64,000 nucleotides of DNA, from assembly GCA_051985675.1 (NCBI GenBank), contig JBPYFJ010000038.1, positions 1 through 64,000 on the forward strand, read 5' to 3'. The notes below the pieces were generated by a model that searched no databases, was not told where the DNA came from, and worked only from the letters and a program-made list of their open reading frames with translations. Shown here piece after piece: positions 27,717 through 36,828 of the stretch; position 1 is the first letter of the stretch, and every line of letters starts with the position of its first letter. Source of the DNA: JAFAXD01 sp051985675. Lineage in GTDB: Bacteria; Pseudomonadota; Alphaproteobacteria; Rhizobiales; Xanthobacteraceae. A program made the position numbers and the translations under genes.

Positions 27717-28835
27717 TTACGCGCCGCTCGCGGTGACGATCTGCCCGCCCGGCATCGGCTGGGGCGCCCCGGTGGTGGACGGGAAGGTGATCGGCAATCC
27801 GCGCTGCGTGCGCACCGCCAAGTAGGCGAAGGCCTGGGCCTCGAGCGCGTCCGACGACCAGCCCAGGGCGTCGGCGGGCTCGACCATGGCGGGCGCCAGC
27901 CGCTCGGTCAGCATTGCAAACATCGCCGCATTGCGCGCGCCGCCGCCGGCGACGATCCAGGTGCGCGGCGGGCGCGGCAAGAGCGGCACCAGCCGGGCCA
28001 CGCTGGCCGCGGTGAGCGCTGCGAGCGTCGCCGCGCCGTCGGCGACCGAGGCCTGGGACAGGCCGGCCGACGCGGAGGCAAAGGCATTGCGGTCGAGCGA
28101 CTTCGGGGGCCGCTGGCCGAAGAATGGATGGCGTAGCACGCGTTCGACGAAGGCCTCGTCGACGCGACCGCGAGCCGCCTTGGCGCCGCCGGTGTCAAAC
28201 GCACGGCCGGTGCGCGCGCGCATGAAGTCGTCGAGCAGCGCATTGCCCGGACCGGTGTCGCAGGCGATGAGGTCGCCGTCGTCGCAATAGGTCACATTGG
28301 CGACGCCGCCGATGTTGAGCACGGCGATCGGCCGCGGCCGGTCGAGGCTTTGCGCGAGCGCGGCGTGGAACACCGGCACCAGCGGCGCGCCCTGCCCGCC
28401 GGCCGCGACGTCGGCGGCGCGGAAATCGAAGGCGACCGGCACGCCGAAACGGCGCGCGAGCGCGCGGCCGTCGCCGATCTGGACCGTGAGCTGGCGCTCG
28501 GGCCGGTGCAGCACGGTCTGGCCGTGAAAACCGATGATCTCGAACGCGGTCAGCGCCAGCCCGTTGTCGTTGAGAAAGTCCTCGATCGCGTCGCCATGCG
28601 CCCGCGTGACCAGCGCCTCGGCCTGCGCCAGCGCGCCTGGCCGCTCCGTGCGCGCGCGCATCGCGACCGCATCGGTCAGCGCCTCGCGCAGCAGCGCCCG
28701 CTCGCCCTCGGTGTAGGCGCGATAGCCGGTCGGCCCGAACGCAGACACGCGTTCGCCGTCGGTCTCGATCACGGCGACGTCGACGCCGTCGAGCGAGGTT
28801 CCGCTCATCAACCCGATGGCTTGCACCGCCGCCAT
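27717..28835 (-). CDS. anmK: Anhydro-N-acetylmuramic acid kinase
   Basis: A 372-residue sugar kinase of the AnmK family. It opens and phosphorylates anhydroMurNAc released by lytic transglycosylases, so that cell-wall fragments are recycled. Signature segments are IGLMSGTSLDGVDVAV at the N-terminus, GFHGQTVLHRPE, NIGGVANVTY, the ATP-loop region CDTGPGNALLDD, and VAGGGARN near residue 295. The start has GAGGGA close upstream. It is divergent from tyrS with a 48-base gap, an arrangement common in alphaproteobacteria. Confidence 0.95.
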   Translation of the reverse strand: MAAVQAIGLMSGTSLDGVDVAVIETDGERVSAFGPTGYRAYTEGERALLREALTDAVAMRARTERPGALAQAEALVTRAHGDAIEDFLNDNGLALTAFEIIGFHGQTVLHRPERQLTVQIGDGRALARRFGVPVAFDFRAADVAAGGQGAPLVPVFHAALAQSLDRPRPIAVLNIGGVANVTYCDDGDLIACDTGPGNALLDDFMRARTGRAFDTGGAKAARGRVDEAFVERVLRHPFFGQRPPKSLDRNAFASASAGLSQASVADGAATLAALTAASVARLVPLLPRPPRTWIVAGGGARNAAMFAMLTERLAPAMVEPADALGWSSDALEAQAFAYLAVRTQRGLPITFPSTTGAPQPMPGGQIVTASGA

Positions 28836-28883
28836 GCCGTCCCTCGGTTGAATATGGCACCGGACCTGTTACACCAGCGCCCC

Positions 28884-30137
28884 ATGAGTAGCTACAAATC
28901 GGACTTCTTGCGCACACTAGCAGAGCGCGGGTTCATACATCAGGTATCGGAGCCCGATGTGCTCGACGCGCTCGCGAAGTCCTCGCGTATTACCGCCTAT
29001 ATCGGGTTTGACTGCACCGCGCCATCGTTGCACGTCGGATCGCTGCTGCCGATCATGATGCTGTACTGGATGCAGCAGACCGGGCATCGGCCGATCGCGC
29101 TGATGGGCGGCGGCACCACCCGCGTCGGCGATCCATCCGGCAAGGACGAGAGCCGCCGCATCCTGACCGACGAGGCGATCGACCAGAACCTCGCCGGTAT
29201 TCGCGCGATTTTCTCGAAATTCCTGAAGTTCGGGGATGGCCCGACCGACGCCGTGATGGCCAACAACGCCGATTGGCTCAACGGGCTCAACTACATCGAT
29301 TTCCTGCGCGACGTCGGCCGGCATTTCTCGGTCAATCGCATGCTGGCGTTCGACTCGGTCAAGCTGCGGCTTGAACGCCAGCACGAGCTGTCGTTCCTCG
29401 AATTCAACTACATGATCCTGCAGGCCTACGACTTCGTCGAGCTCAACAAGCGCACCGGCTGCGTGCTGCAGATGGGCGGGTCGGACCAGTGGGGCAACAT
29501 CGTCAACGGCATCGAGCTCGGCCGCCGCATGCACAACGTGCAGCTGTTCGCCCTGACCTCGCCGCTGATCACCACGTCCTCCGGCGCCAAGATGGGCAAG
29601 ACCGCGGCCGGCGCGGTCTGGCTCAACCCCGACATGGTGAGCCCGTACGACTACTGGCAGTACTGGCGCAACACCGAGGACAGCGACGTCGAGCGCTTCC
29701 TCAAGCTGTTCACGGTGCTGCCGCTGCCCGAGATCGCGCGGCTTTCGGCGCTGCGAGGCCAGGACGTCAACGAGGCGAAGAAAGTGCTCGCCACCGAGGC
29801 GACCGCACTAGTGCATGGCCGCGCCGCAGCCGATGAGGCGGCCGAGACCGCGCGCAAGACCTTCGAGGCAGGCGAGATCGCCGAGACGCTGCCCGCAATC
29901 GAGATTGCGCGCCCGGACCTCGAGCAGGGGATCGGCGTGCTCGCCGCCTTCGCCAAGGCCGGGCTGGTGAGCTCGAACAGCGAAGCCCGTCGCCAGGTCA
30001 AGGCGGGCGGTCTGCGCGTCAACGACGCGGCCGTTAGCGACGAAAAAATGGTGCTGAGCTCACGCGACCTCACCCCCGAGGGCGTGATCAAGCTCTCGCT
30101 CGGCCGCAAACGCCACGTGCTGTTGAAGGCGGTCTGA
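28884..30137 (+). CDS. tyrS: Tyrosyl-tRNA synthetase
   Basis: A 417-residue class I aminoacyl-tRNA synthetase that charges tRNA-Tyr. The HIGH-like motif is PSLHVGSLLP (about residues 47-56), the tyrosine-binding region includes YDFVELNKR and MGGSDQWGNI, and the KMSKS equivalent is GAKMGKT near residue 235. A C-terminal S4-type RNA-binding domain follows from about 350 (SNSEARRQVKAGGLRVNDAAV). The frame stays open far upstream, but that part is antisense to anmK; the ATG at 28884 gives the normal length. It converges with the binding-protein gene. Confidence 0.96.
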   Translation: MSSYKSDFLRTLAERGFIHQVSEPDVLDALAKSSRITAYIGFDCTAPSLHVGSLLPIMMLYWMQQTGHRPIALMGGGTTRVGDPSGKDESRRILTDEAIDQNLAGIRAIFSKFLKFGDGPTDAVMANNADWLNGLNYIDFLRDVGRHFSVNRMLAFDSVKLRLERQHELSFLEFNYMILQAYDFVELNKRTGCVLQMGGSDQWGNIVNGIELGRRMHNVQLFALTSPLITTSSGAKMGKTAAGAVWLNPDMVSPYDYWQYWRNTEDSDVERFLKLFTVLPLPEIARLSALRGQDVNEAKKVLATEATALVHGRAAADEAAETARKTFEAGEIAETLPAIEIARPDLEQGIGVLAAFAKAGLVSSNSEARRQVKAGGLRVNDAAVSDEKMVLSSRDLTPEGVIKLSLGRKRHVLLKAV

Positions 30138-30155
30138 CCCGAGGCGGCCACAACC

Positions 30156-31061
30156 TCATTCGCTCGTGCCGAGCATGCGCAGCACTTCCTGCAGCGAGGT
30201 ATTCATCGGCAGGTTCAGGCGCTCGCCCGTCGGCGTGCGGCGAATGAACCATTTGTGGTAGATCTCGGCGAGATCGCCGCTGTCGGCAAGCTCCCGGAAG
30301 GTGCTCACCACGACCTCGTTGAGCTGTGGGTCGTCGCGCCGGAACATGATCCCGTACGGGTCATAGGAGAGATAGTCGCCGACCACGATGAATTCGCGCT
30401 GCGCCGCGTGCCGTGCGATCAGGCCATAGAGCAGGACCTCGTCGCTCGCAAACGCGTCCGCCTTGCCGTCCGCGACCATGCCGTAGGATTGCTCGTGATC
30501 CGGCGCCGTCACCAGATTGATTCCGAGCTTGCGCTTGTCGTTGAGCGCTTCGACGGCCTGCCGATTGGTGGTGCCGGCCGTCGCCACGATGGTCTTGCCC
30601 TTGAGATCCGCAATCGACTTGATCCCGGAGTTGCGTTTGACCATCAACTTGGTGCCGGTCACGAACATGGTCGGGGAGAACGCGACCTGCTTCTTGCGCT
30701 CGACGGTTTCGGTGGCGGAGCCGCAAGCGAGGTCGATCCTCCCCGACAGCAGCTCCGGTATCCGGGTTTCCGGCGTCACCAGCACAAACTCCGTACGCAG
30801 CTGCGGCACGTCGATGACGCGCGCAATCGCCTCGACGATCGACTTGCACAGATCGAGCGAGTAGCCCAGCGGATGGTGGTCGGCGTCGACGTAGGAGAGC
30901 GGAAACGACGCCTCGCGATAGCCAAGCGTAATGACGCCCGAATTGCGCGCCTTCGCGAGCGTGCCGCTGAGCCGTTCGGCCGGAATGTCCTGGGCGCTCG
31001 CCGCGTTGGCGCTCAGCAGCAGCGCGCCGACCACGACCAGCGTCCTCATGACGACGTGCAC
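30156..31061 (-). CDS. Periplasmic amino-acid-type binding protein
   Basis: A 301-residue family 3 solute-binding protein, the GltI type for amino acids such as glutamate/aspartate. A signal peptide ends about residue 24 (LLLSANAASAQ), and the mature domain carries GVITLGYREASFPLSYVD, LDLCKSIVEAI and DLKGKTIVATAGTTN. I prefer a GTG start at 31061, with GAGGAGG five bases upstream, over the ATG four codons later. No ABC permease or ATPase genes are adjacent; the gene follows a DAACS symporter gene by 28 bases, an odd pairing. Substrate is inferred from family only. Confidence 0.85.
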   Translation of the reverse strand: MHVVMRTLVVVGALLLSANAASAQDIPAERLSGTLAKARNSGVITLGYREASFPLSYVDADHHPLGYSLDLCKSIVEAIARVIDVPQLRTEFVLVTPETRIPELLSGRIDLACGSATETVERKKQVAFSPTMFVTGTKLMVKRNSGIKSIADLKGKTIVATAGTTNRQAVEALNDKRKLGINLVTAPDHEQSYGMVADGKADAFASDEVLLYGLIARHAAQREFIVVGDYLSYDPYGIMFRRDDPQLNEVVVSTFRELADSGDLAEIYHKWFIRRTPTGERLNLPMNTSLQEVLRMLGTSE

Positions 31062-31089
31062 GCGATCCTCCTCAATAATGCGATGTTCG

Positions 31090-32373
31090 TCACGCCACCG
31101 CCGGGCCGTGCACGGGCGCGGGGTCTTCGAGCGGCTCGTGGACGGCCTTGGGGTCATATTCGCCCTCCCACTTGGCCACCACCGCGGTCGCAATCGAGTT
31201 GCCGATCACGTTGGTTGCGCTGCGCCCCATGTCGAGAAAGTGGTCGATGCCCAGGATCAGCAGCATCCCGGCCTCCGGAATATTGAACGTCGACAGCGTG
31301 GCTGCGATCACCACCAGCGAGGCGCGTGGAATCCCCGCCATCCCCTTCGACGTCACCATCAGCAGAAACAGCATGCCGATCTGGGTGACGAGCGGCATTT
31401 CGATGCCATACGCCTGCGCGATGAAGATGGTCGCGAAGGTCGTATACATCATGGTGCCGTCCAGATTGAACGAATAGCCGAGCGGCAACACAAAGCTGAC
31501 GATGCGGTTTGGAATGCCGAAGCGTTCGAGCTGTTCGACTGTTTTCGGATAGGCGGCTTCCGAGCTCGCTGTCGAGAACGCGAGCAGGAAGGGCTCGCGA
31601 ATGTAGCGCATCAGGTCGATGACCCGCGGGCTGAAGAACACATAGCCGGCGGCAATCAGGACCACCCACAGGATGGCGAGACACGCATAAAACTCGCCGA
31701 TGAACTTGCCGTAGGTGACGAAGATGCCCAGCCCCTGCGTGGTGACGGTGCCGGCCACGGCTGCAAACACCGCGAGCGGCGCCACCAGCATCACATAGTT
31801 GGTGATCTTGAGCATCACGTGCGCGACCTCGTCCGCCACCGTGACCAGCTGCCGGCCCTTCTCGCCGAGCGCTGTCACCGCGACGCCGGTGAAGATCGAG
31901 AACACCACGATTTGCAGGATTTCGTTGTTGGCCATCGCCTCGACGATCGAGCGCGGCACCATGTGAACGACGAATTCCTTCAGCGTCAGCGAGGACACCT
32001 TCAGGTTGGTGGAGGTGCTGGCATCCGGCAGCGGCAGGTTCAGGTTGTCGCCAGGCCGCAGGATATTGACCATGACGAGGCCGAGCGTGAGCGACACCAG
32101 CGAGGCGCAAACGAACCAGCCCATCGCCTTGAGCCCGATGCGTCCGATCGACTCGGTGTCACCCATGTGGGCGATGCCGACCACGAGCATGGAGAACACC
32201 AGCGGCGCGATGATCATCTTGATCAGCCGCAGGAACAGATCGGTGATGATGGAGAAATAGCCCCCGACCAGGGCCGCCGCTTTGGGATCCGGAATAGCCG
32301 TGTACAGGATGTAACCGACAACGGCGCCCAGAAGCATTCCGCCGACAATCCAGTACGTGAACCGCTTGGACAT
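31090..32373 (-). CDS. Dicarboxylate/amino acid:cation symporter (DAACS)
   Basis: A 427-residue inner-membrane secondary transporter of the DctA/GltP family that takes up C4-dicarboxylates or acidic amino acids with cations. The serine-rich re-entrant loop AFSTASSEAAYPKT and the NLDGTMMYTTFATIFIAQ motif are conserved, as is the DRSATNVIGN-like block, here MGRSATNVIGN. Whether it prefers succinate, aspartate or glutamate cannot be decided here. The ATG has GAGGG upstream. It precedes the amino-acid binding protein gene by only 28 bases and is probably transcribed with it. Confidence 0.93.
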   Translation of the reverse strand: MSKRFTYWIVGGMLLGAVVGYILYTAIPDPKAAALVGGYFSIITDLFLRLIKMIIAPLVFSMLVVGIAHMGDTESIGRIGLKAMGWFVCASLVSLTLGLVMVNILRPGDNLNLPLPDASTSTNLKVSSLTLKEFVVHMVPRSIVEAMANNEILQIVVFSIFTGVAVTALGEKGRQLVTVADEVAHVMLKITNYVMLVAPLAVFAAVAGTVTTQGLGIFVTYGKFIGEFYACLAILWVVLIAAGYVFFSPRVIDLMRYIREPFLLAFSTASSEAAYPKTVEQLERFGIPNRIVSFVLPLGYSFNLDGTMMYTTFATIFIAQAYGIEMPLVTQIGMLFLLMVTSKGMAGIPRASLVVIAATLSTFNIPEAGMLLILGIDHFLDMGRSATNVIGNSIATAVVAKWEGEYDPKAVHEPLEDPAPVHGPAVA

Positions 32374-32520
32374 GGACGCGCCCTCGCTGCCTCACCCAAC
32401 CCGCTCAAGCAGCGTAAATCCAAGCTCCGCCGCGCCAAAGGCCCTTTTTCGGAACCCGGGCACTAGGCGCGCGGCGCCCACAGGTCGCATCGCTTTGTGT
32501 CTGAGGTGGATTGCAGTGCG

Positions 32521-35500
32521 CTAGCGGTCCGGCAGCGGGACCCGATCGGCGCTCCAGTCCTGGAATTCGAACGGCTTACGGAAGATGCCCGGCGCCACCA
32601 CCGAGACTGGATTGATCTGCAGCACCGAGCGTCCGGGCGCGCCGATCACCTGATAGGTGATGCCTACTAGGCCTTCCTTCGGGCCGCCCAGGAACAAGCC
32701 GAACAGCGGAATTTGTCCGAACGCGTTGTTGAGCCCGTAGAGCGGAATGAACGTGCCGCGCAGCCGCACGTCGTTGCCCGTATAATCGATCGTGCCGTCG
32801 ATGGTCGCACCAACGATCGGCCCCTGCACTACCCCGTCGCGCAGCGCGAGTTTGCCGGGACTGCGCGTGAACTCGACCCGCATGCGCGTGAACTGCACCC
32901 CGTTGGGGACGCCGCCGGGCGCGCCGCTCACCACCTTGTCGAGCCCGGCCTCGCCGCGCACCACGAAATCGCGGATGTTGAGCAAGCCGTCCTGCGGGGA
33001 CTGATCGCCGGTCGGCGCATCCATCGCCATCCACAGCTGTCCGCCGAACATCTTCGGATAGGTGTCGGTGAAGCGGAACAAGGAGCCCGCGTCGTTGGTT
33101 TCGACATAGACCACCTGGCGGGCGCCGCTATCGCGGCCGCGTAGATCGCCGGTCAGCGGCGTGTCAACGCCGAGCTTGCCGTTGAGCTTGAACGCGCGGA
33201 TCTGCCCGGCCCGGCGCGATACGCGCACGTCCAGCGCGCGGATCGCCTCGCCGTTGAAGCCGGCGACCGCGCCGAGCTTGACATCAAGATCGAAGTCGGG
33301 ACCCTGGCTGCGGGATTTTTGATCGCGCGAGGATGAGCTGAGCTGCGATTTGACAAAGCTGCGACCGTCGTAGACTTCCCCGCGCAAGACGACCTTGAGC
33401 TGGCCGTCGCTGCCGCGGTCGGCCTTGACGTTGACCTTGTCACCGTCAGAGAGCGCAAATGTCGGCAGATTGGCAGACGCGACGTCGCCCTTGTCGTCGA
33501 ACTCGATGGTGCCCTTGACCAAGGTTCCGGACCCCTCGATCACGAGGTCCTCGCAGCGAAACGACTTGCCGCGCGCGATCTCGGTGAACGAGGCGCGGGT
33601 CGGGCGACCCGGGGCCTTGAGCCAACCCGGAATGAGACCGTCGATCTTGGCCTGCGTCAGATCGGCTTCCACGGTGAAGCGGCTTTCCTGATCCGGCGTC
33701 ATTCCCATGCGGCCCGCGAGCTTGATGGGGACCGAACCGGAAATGGTGTTGCCGAGATCGAAGCCGAGCTTGGTGCGCGCGGCGTCATCGAAATTCGCCT
33801 GCAGGCGGAACTGTGCGTCGGGCTCGCTGGTGAGCTTGCGATAATCGATCGCGGCCGGCATGCCGCCGATCCGCACATCGCCCTTGACCTGGTAGCCCTG
33901 GTTATTGGCGGCAACCCGAAGCGTTTGCGCCTCGATGTTCCGCGACATGACAAAATGGTCGATCGCGAAGTTGGTCACGTCGGCGTTGATGCTGTAGTTG
34001 ACCGGGCCCTTGGGATCGTCGGGGTCGATGATGAACGCGAGCGCGACCTGCGCCGTCATGTTGCCGTGCGTCGCCGCCGGGTCGAGCGGCGTCCCTGCGG
34101 CTTCGCGCAGGCGCTCGTTCATGAGCAGTTCGGCGGCAGCCGGCGCCGGACTTTCGACGCGCATGCGCGCGCGTGCCGGCGGCTTCTTGGCGTAGCCGTC
34201 CGGAATCTCCAGCACGCCATTGGTCACGATCATCCGGCGCCCGGGCGAGACGTCGACGACGCCGCGTGCGAGCGTCATCGTGGTTGAACGGCCGACGATC
34301 CGCGTGACGACCTCGGCCTCGGTGATCGGCGGCAGCTCATCGACCGGGTGCACACTGACGCCGCTCGCGACCACGGTGATCACCATGCCGTCGTCGGCGA
34401 CCGGCGGTCCGTTCGGCTGCAGCGATTTCAACGGCGCGTTGGTCATCACCTCGATGTGCTCGACGGTGCCGGCGTCGAAATGCTCGAGCGCCCATGCGCG
34501 CACGCCGGGGTTGGCCGGCACCGGCCAGAGCTGCTTGAAATTTGCGAACGAGACCCGCGGGGTCGCCGTCATGTTCATGGCGAGATGCGGCTCGCCGGAA
34601 AAATCGAGACTGGCGGTCGCGGTAAGAGCGAGCCCGCTGCCGCCGATTTCGCCCTGGTCGAGATCGATCCGCTGCTTGGCCGGATCAAACCGTCCGCGCA
34701 CCACGATCCGATCGAGCAGCAGCGGATCGCGGCCCGGAGGAATCGGCGCAAACACGATGCTGCCGCGGGACAGGCCGAACGTCCACACCCCGCCGGGAGC
34801 GCTCGGCGCCTGCGCGTTGGCGACGAGATCAAAGCGATTGTCCCCGGACACGACCTTCAGCGGGACCACCAATATTCCACGCGCCTTGTCCCAGTCGAGC
34901 TTGACCTCGGCACGATCGATGGTCATGCGGCTGTACTTGTTGCCGGGCTCGGTCAGGATCACCCCGTGGTCGAAGACGAGCTGCCCTTCGGCGCTGCGCG
35001 GCACGCCATCCGGCGCTACTTCAACGTGCATCTTGCCCGAAAACGGCATCTCGGCTTCGAGCTGACCGTCGGCTACACGCAAGGCCAGCAACAAGTCGCG
35101 CAACGCGATCTTGTGCGCGTCGATGTTCAGGACGCGCACCCCATCGGCATTCGCCTTGACCGATGCGAGCAGCTGCCATTGGTGATCGGGACGATCCGAC
35201 CCGATGCTGAACACAACCTCGCCCGCCTTCGAACGCGTGACGCTGACGTTGATGTTGTCGAACACCGAGCGTTGACCGTTGCGCTCGTCCTCGACAACGA
35301 TGCGGCCGTCCTTGAGGCCGATCTCGTTGAGGTCGTAGCCGTCGAGCCCGAGCGCGCGCATGCTGTCGATCCAGGCCAGCAGCGCGTTGAAATTGCGCGG
35401 TCCGTCGCTCAGGAACGATTTCGATAGCGCGTCGGCAGGAGCTGCGCCCGCCGCTGCCGGTGCGGAGCCGGCAGCCGCGCTCGGCGCGGGGGCAGTCGGC

Positions 35501-36090
35501 GGCAGCGCTTCACTGTGCGGGAGCAATGTAAACTGCCCGTCCGCTCCGATCCGAACCGTCAGCGCGGTATCGACAAGCTTGAGGCTCGCCGCATGCGGAC
35601 GTCCGGTGAGAAGACTTGATCCCGAGATCCCGACCTCGGCGCGCGGCGCGCTGGCGACGACCTTCCCGTCGGGATCGCGCACCACGATATCGACGATGCG
35701 CACGGCTGTGCGCCCCGCCTGGTCGCGCTCGAGGATCGTGCCGCCCACCTCGACCCGGTGACGGGTGCCGAAATTCTCCTTGATGGCCGCAGAGATCCAG
35801 GGCGTCGCAATGTCGAGCGGGACCGGCCCATAGGAGAGCCTCCACCACAGCAACGCGAGCGCGACCGGAATGAGTGCAACCAGGACCGCGCACGCAATGC
35901 CGACCCGCCACGCGATGCGCGATCGCACCCGGACGCGGCCCATGGACCGCAGCAATCGCCGAGCGGCCAACCCCAGCCGGCCCCGGGTCTCGCAGGCAGC
36001 GATGGCCACAGGTTTGGTCCGGTGCTGATCGAGGCTCGCCTGCAGATTACGCAAGCCGGCGAGCTTCGGACCAAGGTTGTTGTCCGCCAT
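32521..36090 (-). CDS. AsmA/YhdP-like envelope protein (DUF3971)
   Basis: A giant 1189-residue protein with one N-terminal membrane helix (about residues 60-85) and a long, mainly beta-stranded periplasmic body, the architecture of the AsmA/TamB/YhdP group. The N-terminal half fits DUF3971 and the last 250 residues the AsmA-like C-terminal region (VYVETNDAGSLFRFTDTYPK...RGTFIPLYGLNNAFGQIPLF). YhdP-type proteins are thought to bridge the envelope and move phospholipids to the outer membrane. An Ala/Pro-rich linker lies near residues 200-220. It is divergent from the peroxiredoxin gene. Function is by family only. Confidence 0.85.
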   Translation of the reverse strand: MADNNLGPKLAGLRNLQASLDQHRTKPVAIAACETRGRLGLAARRLLRSMGRVRVRSRIAWRVGIACAVLVALIPVALALLWWRLSYGPVPLDIATPWISAAIKENFGTRHRVEVGGTILERDQAGRTAVRIVDIVVRDPDGKVVASAPRAEVGISGSSLLTGRPHAASLKLVDTALTVRIGADGQFTLLPHSEALPPTAPAPSAAAGSAPAAAGAAPADALSKSFLSDGPRNFNALLAWIDSMRALGLDGYDLNEIGLKDGRIVVEDERNGQRSVFDNINVSVTRSKAGEVVFSIGSDRPDHQWQLLASVKANADGVRVLNIDAHKIALRDLLLALRVADGQLEAEMPFSGKMHVEVAPDGVPRSAEGQLVFDHGVILTEPGNKYSRMTIDRAEVKLDWDKARGILVVPLKVVSGDNRFDLVANAQAPSAPGGVWTFGLSRGSIVFAPIPPGRDPLLLDRIVVRGRFDPAKQRIDLDQGEIGGSGLALTATASLDFSGEPHLAMNMTATPRVSFANFKQLWPVPANPGVRAWALEHFDAGTVEHIEVMTNAPLKSLQPNGPPVADDGMVITVVASGVSVHPVDELPPITEAEVVTRIVGRSTTMTLARGVVDVSPGRRMIVTNGVLEIPDGYAKKPPARARMRVESPAPAAAELLMNERLREAAGTPLDPAATHGNMTAQVALAFIIDPDDPKGPVNYSINADVTNFAIDHFVMSRNIEAQTLRVAANNQGYQVKGDVRIGGMPAAIDYRKLTSEPDAQFRLQANFDDAARTKLGFDLGNTISGSVPIKLAGRMGMTPDQESRFTVEADLTQAKIDGLIPGWLKAPGRPTRASFTEIARGKSFRCEDLVIEGSGTLVKGTIEFDDKGDVASANLPTFALSDGDKVNVKADRGSDGQLKVVLRGEVYDGRSFVKSQLSSSSRDQKSRSQGPDFDLDVKLGAVAGFNGEAIRALDVRVSRRAGQIRAFKLNGKLGVDTPLTGDLRGRDSGARQVVYVETNDAGSLFRFTDTYPKMFGGQLWMAMDAPTGDQSPQDGLLNIRDFVVRGEAGLDKVVSGAPGGVPNGVQFTRMRVEFTRSPGKLALRDGVVQGPIVGATIDGTIDYTGNDVRLRGTFIPLYGLNNAFGQIPLFGLFLGGPKEGLVGITYQVIGAPGRSVLQINPVSVVAPGIFRKPFEFQDWSADRVPLPDR

Positions 36091-36262
36091 TCCGGTTGGG
36101 CGTCCCCTCTACGCCAGTCGGTCGATGATCTTAGGATTTCGAGTGATTCGCCTTGCCGGTTCGAAAACGACGCGAAACCATGCGACCCTCGACGCTCCGC
36201 CCCGCAGATGCTGACGTAAGTCCTCAAAATGAGCGTGGGAAAGAGACGAAAGGAAGGCACAA

Positions 36263-36739
36263 ATGGCCGCAAAACTGGCCGAAGGCGCTAAAGCCCCCGC
36301 TTTCAAGCTTCCGAACGGCGACGGCGGCACGGTGATGCTCGCTGACTTCAAAGGCAAGAACCTCGTCCTTTTCTTCTATCCCAAGGCCAACACCCCCGGA
36401 TGCACCCGGGAAGCGATCGCGTTTTCGGCGCTTAAGCCCGCCTTCACCAAGGCCAATACCGCCCTGGTCGGCGTATCCGCTGATCCGGTGAAGGCCCAAA
36501 GCGCCTTCAAAAAGAAGCACGGTCTCAAGACCGACTTGGCCTCCGATGAGACCCACGCAATGCTGGAAGCCTACGGGGTATGGGGTGAAAAATCCATGTA
36601 CGGCCGGACCTTTCAGGGGATCACGCGCACCACCGTTCTGATCGGACCGACCGGGCGCATCGCCCACATCTGGCCGAAGGTGAAGGTCGATGGGCACGCC
36701 GAAGAGGTGCTCGCGGCCGCGCGCGAGCTCAAAGAATGA
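36263..36739 (+). CDS. bcp: Peroxiredoxin, BCP/PrxQ type
   Basis: A 158-residue thioredoxin-fold peroxidase that reduces hydroperoxides. The peroxidatic cysteine is Cys47 in NTPGCTREA. The usual PrxQ resolving cysteine five residues later is absent and no second cysteine is visible, so it should act as a 1-Cys enzyme needing an outside thiol. GVSADPVKAQ and YGRTFQGITRTTVLI match the family. AAAGGAAGG lies upstream of the ATG. It precedes the M23 peptidase gene by 89 bases. Confidence 0.94.
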   Translation: MAAKLAEGAKAPAFKLPNGDGGTVMLADFKGKNLVLFFYPKANTPGCTREAIAFSALKPAFTKANTALVGVSADPVKAQSAFKKKHGLKTDLASDETHAMLEAYGVWGEKSMYGRTFQGITRTTVLIGPTGRIAHIWPKVKVDGHAEEVLAAARELKE

Positions 36740-36828
36740 ACCGCGTGTTTGGAATTATTTAACGCCGGTTTGGTCCAATCGGCGCCCTGGGGATTGGGGG
36801 GCGGGACACGACCGCCGCGGAAGCGTTG

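Noticed and set aside
30931..32466. A 511-residue open frame opposite the DAACS symporter gene
   Set aside because: Histidine- and arginine-rich shadow of a recognisable membrane transporter; no motif of its own.
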